From positions 33,143,651 to 33,207,650 of the forward strand of contig NC_087062.1 of NCBI RefSeq assembly GCF_963678635.1: a DNA stretch of 64,000 bases. Direction: 5' to 3'. Of this stretch, positions 57,398-64,000 are shown in pieces; position 1 is the stretch's first letter, and each line of letters begins with the position of its first letter. Both the position numbers and the translations under genes were made by a program. The stretch comes from Symsagittifera roscoffensis. Taxonomy: Eukaryota > Xenacoelomorpha > Acoela > Convolutidae. The notes under the pieces were generated by a model that saw only the letters and a program-made list of their open reading frames with translations, was not told where the DNA came from and made no database searches.

Positions 57398-59305
57398 ATT
57401 TCAATAATTGACAGGAGAAAAAATGTTTAAGCATCACAGAAGACACGCCTTCAAAACTTTCAATGACAGCCTGGAACTTTTCCAACAAATAACCGCCGCT
57501 GCAATCAATATTCAGTAAATTTTTCGTCCAATGATTCAAAAACATTCATTCGAACTAAACTGTGATTTTGCAAATTTCGGAATATATTATCCATGAAGCT
57601 TCCTTTCAGAACCTTGTTTTTTTGTTATTTCTAGAGAGGAAGCGCCATATAAACATAAATCCACGATTTACCAGCTTCAGATGTTGGTAGGTTTTCGGCA
57701 TCATTCTATTGTTTAAAAAAGTATTATTCCAAATGTTAGCAATGATTGTAGAATTATTTTCATATAAATTTTTCGGATAACGTTACTTCCATGAAAACAA
57801 AAGCCTGCCGTATCAAAGATTGAGACCTCTTCAGAACAAAAATCACGCATTGCGGTGAAAATCATTTAATTCAGCGGTAATGAATCAGAACAAAATTTTT
57901 GGTATATCCGGGCGAAGCTCTTGGTACATCGGAATACTCGTTTGCTTGATTTTAAATAGGAACAACTTTGTATGCGGGAGCATAATTCTATTGTTTAAAA
58001 AAGTAATCAAGAGAACAGTTCACACGAGCAATTAGGAGAGGGTGTAACAGGTCTAGCAGGGAAAAGTAGTTTCCAGAGTCAATCCCCACTATAACTTCTT
58101 TTTCAGAAATTGGTTTGAATTAAAAACCATTTCTAAGCATAAATATTCCTCGCTCTCTTCGAAAGTCGGAAAACTCAAAACAAGGAAGTTCAATGTACTC
58201 AAAAAATGCAAAAACTTTCAATTGGGTTTTCTGAAAAATAAAATTGTTTTTTGAAACTAGGACTCATTCACTTTTTTTCGCGCTATGTGAACTTTATTTA
58301 TTCAAAAGCCTTGTTTGCCTTCCTTTTTGCAATCTTAAATGAGAACAAATATCAACATAACCTTCATAAACATGACCTACAGAAGTGTCATCACTTCATT
58401 TATTGACCGTTGAGAAGCTACCATTATTGCAAGCTTTCCACCTGAGAAAAATTTTTTGCCTTCTTTATGGCCTACAATTGAAGCAAAAACCTGATCTCTG
58501 ATTTTTGCACCACTTTTAAAACTATAAACCCGGCCAACAGACAAGACAGTTTGAAAACAGTCACACCACAAAAAGAAACAAAAAAATTATTTATTTATAA
58601 AAGAAACGAAACTCAAGGTAGAACATAGCCAACAGACAGTCAGAAAAGAGTCAAAAAACGCAAGTAAACAGAAAAACAAGGCTGACTTGTTTTTTGAAAA
58701 AATCTCTGTTTTCAAAATTCACAGAAAAAAAAACAGATGCCCCTAAAGCTTTTTAATTTCTTAAACACTTTATGATTGGCACTTTTTGATTTTAAAAAAT
58801 CCAATTTGAGAGAACTGGATCAATAAAAAAAATTTTTGTCTCGCTGAAAACTACATCTGAAAACTAAACTTCATTTTCGAAATTAAAGTCAATCACAATT
58901 ATTTTTTGAATTTTACTCTTTCGCTGTTCGATATGGAGCTTGCCTTCTTTTTAACGAAGGAATAGAACTGAACTTAGAAAAAAAACCAAACCGCGAAGGA
59001 ATAAACTTCAGCTTGAACAAGTTTAATGAATTTTCCTTAAAATTCGAAGAAAAAAACGAACCATCGCGACCTATGTACAAGTCTGAACTATTTTCCTTGA
59101 CTCTTAAACATATGGCCTTAAAGCTATTTCGAAGCCGATAACAGTTTATCATTGAAATTTTCTCAATAGGTAAAATTTTAGTTGCTGGGAAATTGTAAAA
59201 TTAATATCTATAAAGTTCGATCTAGTTTTTTTGTGCAATTTAAAATTTAGCTGCTCGATAGTGATTGCCTTCCTTTTAACAAAGGAAACGAACATAATTT
59301 AGAAA
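57398..59305. repeat. 1.9-kb tandem repeat, copy 1
   Basis: From AATTTCAATAATTGACAGG to AACGAACATAATTTAGAAAAA. It is repeated head-to-tail from 59,306. The offset is 1,908 bp at first and 1,950 bp later because copy 2 has ~42 bp extra near 59,605-59,660. A 64-codon minus frame (58,377-58,571) recurs in copy 2 with two amino-acid changes and no silent changes noticed, giving no sign of purifying selection. Confidence 0.85.
58377..58571 (-). CDS. Unrecognised 64-codon ORF (tandem copy 1)
   Basis: Minus-strand frame starting MWCDCFQTV, with AKIRDQVFASIVG and KKFFSGGKLAIMVASQR. It is compositionally protein-like and has no known family. Its twin at 60,327-60,521 differs by S to F and H to L. Confidence 0.25.
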   Translation of the reverse strand: MWCDCFQTVLSVGRVYSFKSGAKIRDQVFASIVGHKEGKKFFSGGKLAIMVASQRSINEVMTLL

Positions 59306-61256
59306 AATTTCAATATTTGACAGGAGTAAAAATGTTTAATCATCACAGAAGACACGCCTTCAAAACTTTCAATGACAGCCTGGAACTTTTCCAGCAAAAA
59401 ACCGCCGCTAAATTCAATATTCAATAAATTTTTCGTCCTATGGTTCAAAAACATTCATTCGAACTAAACTGTGATTTTGCAAAATTCGGAATATATTATC
59501 CATGAAGCTTCCTTTCAGAACCTTGTTTTTTTGTTATTTCTGAGAGGAAGCGCCATATAAACATAAATCCACGATTTACCAGCTTCAGATTTGATAGGTT
59601 GTCGGCAATTCAATATTGTATTGTGTGTACAAAAGAAATTAAATAGATTGTTGCCGCCTTTGAAAGTTTTTATTATTCCAAATGATAGGAATGATTGTAG
59701 AATTATTTTCATATAACTTTTTCGGATAATGTTAATTCCATGAAAACAAAAGCCTGCCGTATCAAAGATTGAGACCTCTTCAGAACAAAAATCACGAATT
59801 GCGGTGAAAGTCATTTAATTCAGCGGTAATGAACCAGAACAAAACTTTTGGTATATCCGGGCAAAGCTCTTGGTACATCGGAGTACTCGTTTGCCTGATT
59901 TTAAATAGGAACAACTTTGTATGCGGGAGCATAATTCTATTGTTTAAAAAAGTAATCAAGAGATCAGTTCACACGAGCAATTAGGAGAGGGCGTAACAGG
60001 CCTATCAGGGAAAAGTAGTTTCCAGAGTCAATCCCCACTATAACTTCTTTTTCAGAAATTGGTTTGAATTAAAAACCATTTCTAAGCATAAATATTCCTC
60101 GCTCTCTTTGAAAGTCGGAAAACTCAAAACAAGGAAGTTCAATGTACTCAAAAAATGCAAAAACTTTTAATTGGGTTTTCTGAAAAATAAAATTGTTTTT
60201 TGAAACTAGGACTCATTCACTTTTTTTTCGCGCTATGTGAACTTTATTTATTCAAAAGCCTTGTTTGCCTTCCTTTTTGCAATCTTAAAGGAGAACAAAT
60301 ATCAACATAACCTTCATAAACATGACCTACAGAAGTGTCATCACTTCATTTATTGACCGTTGAGAAGCTACCATTATTGCAAGCTTTCCACCTGAGAAAA
60401 ATTTTTTGCCTTCTTTAAGGCCTACAATTGAAGCAAAAACCTGATCTCTGATTTTTGCACCACTTTTAAAACTATAAACCCGGCCAACAAACAAGACAGT
60501 TTGAAAACAGTCACACCACAAAAAGAAACAAAAAAATTATTTATTTATAAAAGAAACGAAACTCAAGGTAGAACATAGCCAACAGACAGTCAGAAAAGAG
60601 TCAATAAACGCAAGTAAACAGAAAAACAAGGCTGACTTGTTTTTTGAAAAAATCTCTGTTTTCAAAATTCACAGAAAAAAAAACAGATGCCCCTAAAGCT
60701 TTTTAATTTCTTAAACACTTTATGATTGGCACTTTTTGATTTAAAAAAATCCAATTTGAGAGAACTGGATCAATAAAAAAAATTTTTGTCTCGCTGATAA
60801 CTACATCTGAAAACTAAACTTCATTTTCGAAATTAAAGTCAATCACAATTATTTTTTGAATTTTACTCTTTCGCTGTTCGATATGGAGCTTGCCTTCTTT
60901 TTAACGAAGGAATAGAACTGAACTTAGAAAAAAAACCAAACCGCGAAGGAATAAACTTCAGCTTGAACAAGTTTAATGAATTTTCCTTAAAATTCGAAGA
61001 AAAAAAAACGAACCATCGCGACCTATGTACAAGTTTGAACTATTTTCCTTGACTCTTAAACATATGGCCTTAAAGCTATTTCGAAGCCGATAACAGTTTA
61101 TCATTGAAACTTTCTCAATAGGTAAAATTTTAGTTGCTAGGAAATTGTAAAATTAATATCTATAAAGTTCGATCTAGTTTTTTTGTGCAATTTAAAATTA
61201 TCTGCTCGACAGTGATTGCCTTTCTTTTAACAAAGGAAACGAACATAACTTAGAAA
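59306..61256. repeat. 1.9-kb tandem repeat, copy 2
   Basis: Second copy of 57,398-59,305, with a ~42-bp extra segment. The extra segment lengthens the minus frame at 59,515-59,814 to 99 codons (DFCSEEVSIFDTAGFCFHG), whereas copy 1 has a shorter homologue at 57,700-57,870. Unrecognised protein, if real. Confidence 0.85.
60327..60521 (-). CDS. Unrecognised 64-codon ORF (tandem copy 2)
   Basis: Twin of 58,377-58,571. See that entry for motifs. Both differences between the copies change the amino acid. Confidence 0.25.
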   Translation of the reverse strand: MWCDCFQTVLFVGRVYSFKSGAKIRDQVFASIVGLKEGKKFFSGGKLAIMVASQRSINEVMTLL

Positions 61257-62266
61257 ATCAAAAATCAAACCGCAAAAAAAATAAATTTGAGTGTGAACAA
61301 TTTTTTTTTAGTTTTCGTTTCAAACTTTTTTAAAAAAAAATCTAGAACTATATAAAAATCTGAACTACTTTCAACGCCTTCATAAGAAAAACCCTCCTTG
61401 AAAAAAGCAAAAAAAAATCATCACGACTTATGTAATATTCTTCTTGAGACTAGTTCGATGGTTATTTTTTAAATCCAAAAACATGATTCACCCCAAAAAA
61501 AATTCAAGAAATTAGATGCTTTTTTTTCCTCTGAGTCCTGAAAAGGTAAGTTCAATATTGAAACCAGAAGGCAATCACGTTGTTATAATTTTGTTAAGTC
61601 GACAATTTTATTAGAGGTTGTTAAAAAAATTAGGTAAACCAAAATTTGCATGTCTTGATTAAAAACAACTAGGAGCCCGGCTAAAGTTGGGGGTACGTGT
61701 TTGACCTTGAATCAATTTGCTGTACAGGTGCGGCACAAAATATTTTAAAAGTTGGGTTTTGCTTAAAACCTTAGTTGTTTCTAAGCAAAAAAAAACAAAA
61801 GAGTAAAAATTTTATTATAATAAATTTTCCCAAGAATATAAAGTTTATCTTTAAAAAAATCTTATGCAGATGAAATTCACGGAACCTGTACTTGCGGTTG
61901 AACAAAAATCTCAGATTTGGGAGGGTAGTTTTTAAAAAAAATGAAATCTTCAAAAACGGCTAAAAAATCAAAACGTTTCTGAGGGCAAAATCAGATCAGT
62001 TTTTCCTAGAAGATATCACTTCTCACACAAAACATTGAGGAGTCGCCGTTTCTGCAGGAGTAATTATATCGCAACCGGAACATTAAAAAAAATTTAATTT
62101 CAGATTTGCTTGTGTAGTTTTTAAGAAGTTTCTAAAAAATGGTCAAAATTTAACAAACGTTCAAAGAATTTCTAGAATCCATACATTTTTTCAGCTAACA
62201 CCAAGTTGCGGCCTCTTTATCAGACAAGATTACCAAAACCCGGTTTTTTCGATTGAACAACCTGAG
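61257..62266. other. No recognisable gene
   Basis: AT-rich single-copy DNA with homopolymer A/T runs; no supported ORF. Confidence 0.5.
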
Positions 62267-62742
62267 CAGATACTTGTTAACGGGCCGGGCCGAGGTTTTC
62301 ACTTTTGTCAACGGGCCCCAACGGGCCTTACTTTTATTGACTAACTAATGTTATGTTTCAGTGCGCACTGTACAGCTTGCAGTGTGCTAAACGACATGAC
62401 TACTACGTTCACTGCCGATTCACTGCAGAAACAATTCGACGTGACACGAAACACGAAATCTTTGAATCTGTTTGCGGTCTGAAGGTATCCAAAAGACGGG
62501 CAAAACTTTCGCCAACAACCGTTGAGGCAATTGAAATGGTTTCCATGTCTTTTAAAAAAGGTCTTTATAAATAAGTAAAACAATTAATTAAAATTGTTTT
62601 GAAACAAATTTGTTTTCTTCCAAAAAAGCAGCAACGGGCCGATATTTAATAAATTCCCTGTTCATTGGGCCGCCAACGAGCTCGACTTGGATTATATCGG
62701 GCCGGGCCGGGCCTCAATTATGGCGGCCCGTTAACAAGTCTG
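62267..62742 (+). mobile_element. Short hAT element with TIRs and flanking duplication
   Basis: The left end CAGATACTTGTTAACGGGCC and the right end (read from the other strand) CAGACTTGTTAACGGGCC form terminal inverted repeats differing by a 2-bp insertion. CCTGAG flanks both ends (62,261-62,266 and 62,743-62,748). hAT elements make 8-bp duplications, so this is 6 exact or 7 of 8. The TIR-adjacent DNA is unusually GC-rich (GGGCCGGGCC repeats). At 476 bp it cannot encode a full transposase and is a deleted derivative. Confidence 0.85.
62353..62574 (+). pseudogene. hAT transposase C-terminal (dimerisation) fragment
   Basis: A 73-codon frame ending with LKVSKRRAKLSPTTVEAIE, which matches the hAT C-terminal dimerisation pattern (RRxxLxPxxVE). 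The preceding ~45 residues (ALYSLQCAKRHDYYVHC) are not clearly hAT. A TTTCAG acceptor-like site just before 62,362 suggests this was the last exon. It lies between the TIRs, so it is the deletion remnant of an autonomous element. Confidence 0.7.
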
Positions 62743-62748
62743 CCTGAG

Positions 62749-64000
62749 AATTGGCACGGTAATTTTCGCGTTAAGTCAAGAAGGTTCCAAAAAACTGTCA
62801 CAGCTTCAAAACTTTAACTTATAGGAAGGCCAACAATTTTTCCTCAAGCAGACTGGGCAAAGCCAATTATAAACATAGGCTTTCAACAATCTGTTGTTCC
62901 GATTAAACCTCAGATATCAGATTTGGCAGTAAAGAGAAAAATTCAAAAAAACGTCCAACAAAATTGAAATATTGAGATTTCTGAGTATCATAGCTTCTTG
63001 TGTGAAAGAAGGGCGTGACCGCTTATGTTGAAAGGATAATCGCACCTGTTATTTCAATTGAACCCAAAATCTCCGACGGTCAAAAAATCTAAATTTAGGA
63101 TTTTCCGATGGTCATAACTTTTGATGTCAGAGAAACTTGGGCGTAGTCGCATAAGCAAATGAGTTTCCCACAACTCATTCCTTGAATTGAACCCAAAATC
63201 TCAGATATGGCACGGTAGTTTTTGAGAGTAATAAAAAACTTTAAGAAAAGGGTCAAAAACTTTTAAAATTGACTTTTTGCGAGGCCAATAATTTTTTGTG
63301 TGAAAACCTTAGTGAGTGGCCATTAAATGAGTAGCCTGTATCTCCATTGAACCCACAATACCAAATTTGAGAGTTTCAATTCTGAGAAAAGTCAAAACGA
63401 CTAATAAAACCATCAAAAATCAATCAAAACTATTCCGAGAGCCATATCTTTTTAAGTAAAAACAATCGGCGTAGCGCTTATGATGGTAGTTTCACAAACC
63501 GTTCTATTCGTTTAAAAATAAAACTCAGATTTGAGAGGGGCCATTTTCGAGGAGACAAAAAATATCAAAAAAGGGTGAAATATTCCCCCACAGACTTTTT
63601 CAAAGGCTGGAGACAGAGGGGTCAAGTAAAAAGAGACTCTAGTACAGTAGAATAGACGGTTTTTGAAAATCAATGCCCCTTTGTTGCAATTCAATAAAAA
63701 TTTAAGAAAAATCTATGAACTTTTCCAATAAATTCGAAAGTTTTCTGTAACTGAAAAAAATCAACCGAATGGTGAGCATACATCCATCCTAAATAGTGCG
63801 GATGCGAGTGATTAATTTATGTTTCTCTTGAAACGACCTAAAATTAGAACATAAACCCGATAAAAAATAGACCGAGATTGTTTGAGCCGATGAATTTTTT
63901 TTAGCGAAACAGGAAAAAAAACAAATGATATACTAAGTCAAGGTACATAAAAGCTAAAAATATAATAAAAATGCGCGCATCAAATAATGACTATTCCAAG
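62749..64000. other. No recognisable gene
   Basis: Contains several loosely similar segments (TTGAACCCAAAATCTC...GATNTGG...GTAGTTTTTGAGA near 63,060, 63,190, 63,345 and 63,520) spaced about 130-170 bp apart. These look like a diverged tandem repeat, also faintly present at 61,900 and 62,070. No ORF supported. Confidence 0.4.

Overview
The window looks like AT-rich, repeat-dense, non-coding DNA from an animal genome, probably an invertebrate. There are no operons, ribosome binding sites or long intact ORFs. The recognisable coding remnants are metazoan transposable elements: BEL/Pao LTR retrotransposons, a non-LTR (LINE) element and a hAT DNA transposon. I cannot fix the phylum; a nematode or other small invertebrate is a guess. 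Almost every ORF over 60 codons is an element remnant, an orphan reading frame inside a duplicated block, or chance. I see no intact conventional host gene.

Layout. (1) 1-2,191: minus strand, a decayed low-complexity ORF of about 700 codons with Gln/Asn/Thr-rich downstream part. (2) 2,234-10,770: a modular repeat field that shuffles a ~290-bp module (P), a ~250-bp module carrying the first codons of the region-1 ORF (N), a ~550-bp G-tract module (G) and fragments of a BEL/Pao-type integrase (I). It contains 543-bp tandem units and a 1,598-bp higher-order unit. (3) 10,590-11,940: GC-richer, decayed minus-strand retroelement pol-like DNA. (4) 12,000-15,380: no recognisable gene. (5) 15,384-43,430: two ~97%-similar direct copies (my estimate by eye) of a 12.3-kb block. 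Each has an older, diverged inverted repeat whose arms carry two unrecognised genes (orphans A and B) and whose centre carries further orphan ORFs (C, D, E), a minisatellite and a CRE/HSE-like cluster. The second copy is enlarged by nested internal tandem duplications. (6) 42,640-45,690: a decayed LINE on the minus strand whose 3' part also ends the first 12.3-kb copy. A CTTGCAAGAT minisatellite sits in its endonuclease region. (7) 46,690-47,640: a cluster of AGATCT-centred motifs. (8) 51,190-56,650: two direct copies of a BEL/Pao pol segment (RT fingers, palm, RNase H) with a 661-bp tandem duplication between them. (9) 57,398-61,256: a 1.9-kb tandem duplication. (10) 62,267-62,742: a short hAT element with terminal inverted repeats and a flanking target-site duplication.

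The most unusual part is 15.4-43.4 kb. The frame of orphan B is kept across inverted arms that differ by roughly a fifth of their bases, yet each arm has its own premature stops. This suggests an unrecognised protein gene that was once functional, possibly part of a long-inverted-repeat mobile element, and later amplified by recent tandem duplication. All similarity statements are by eye; no search or alignment was run.
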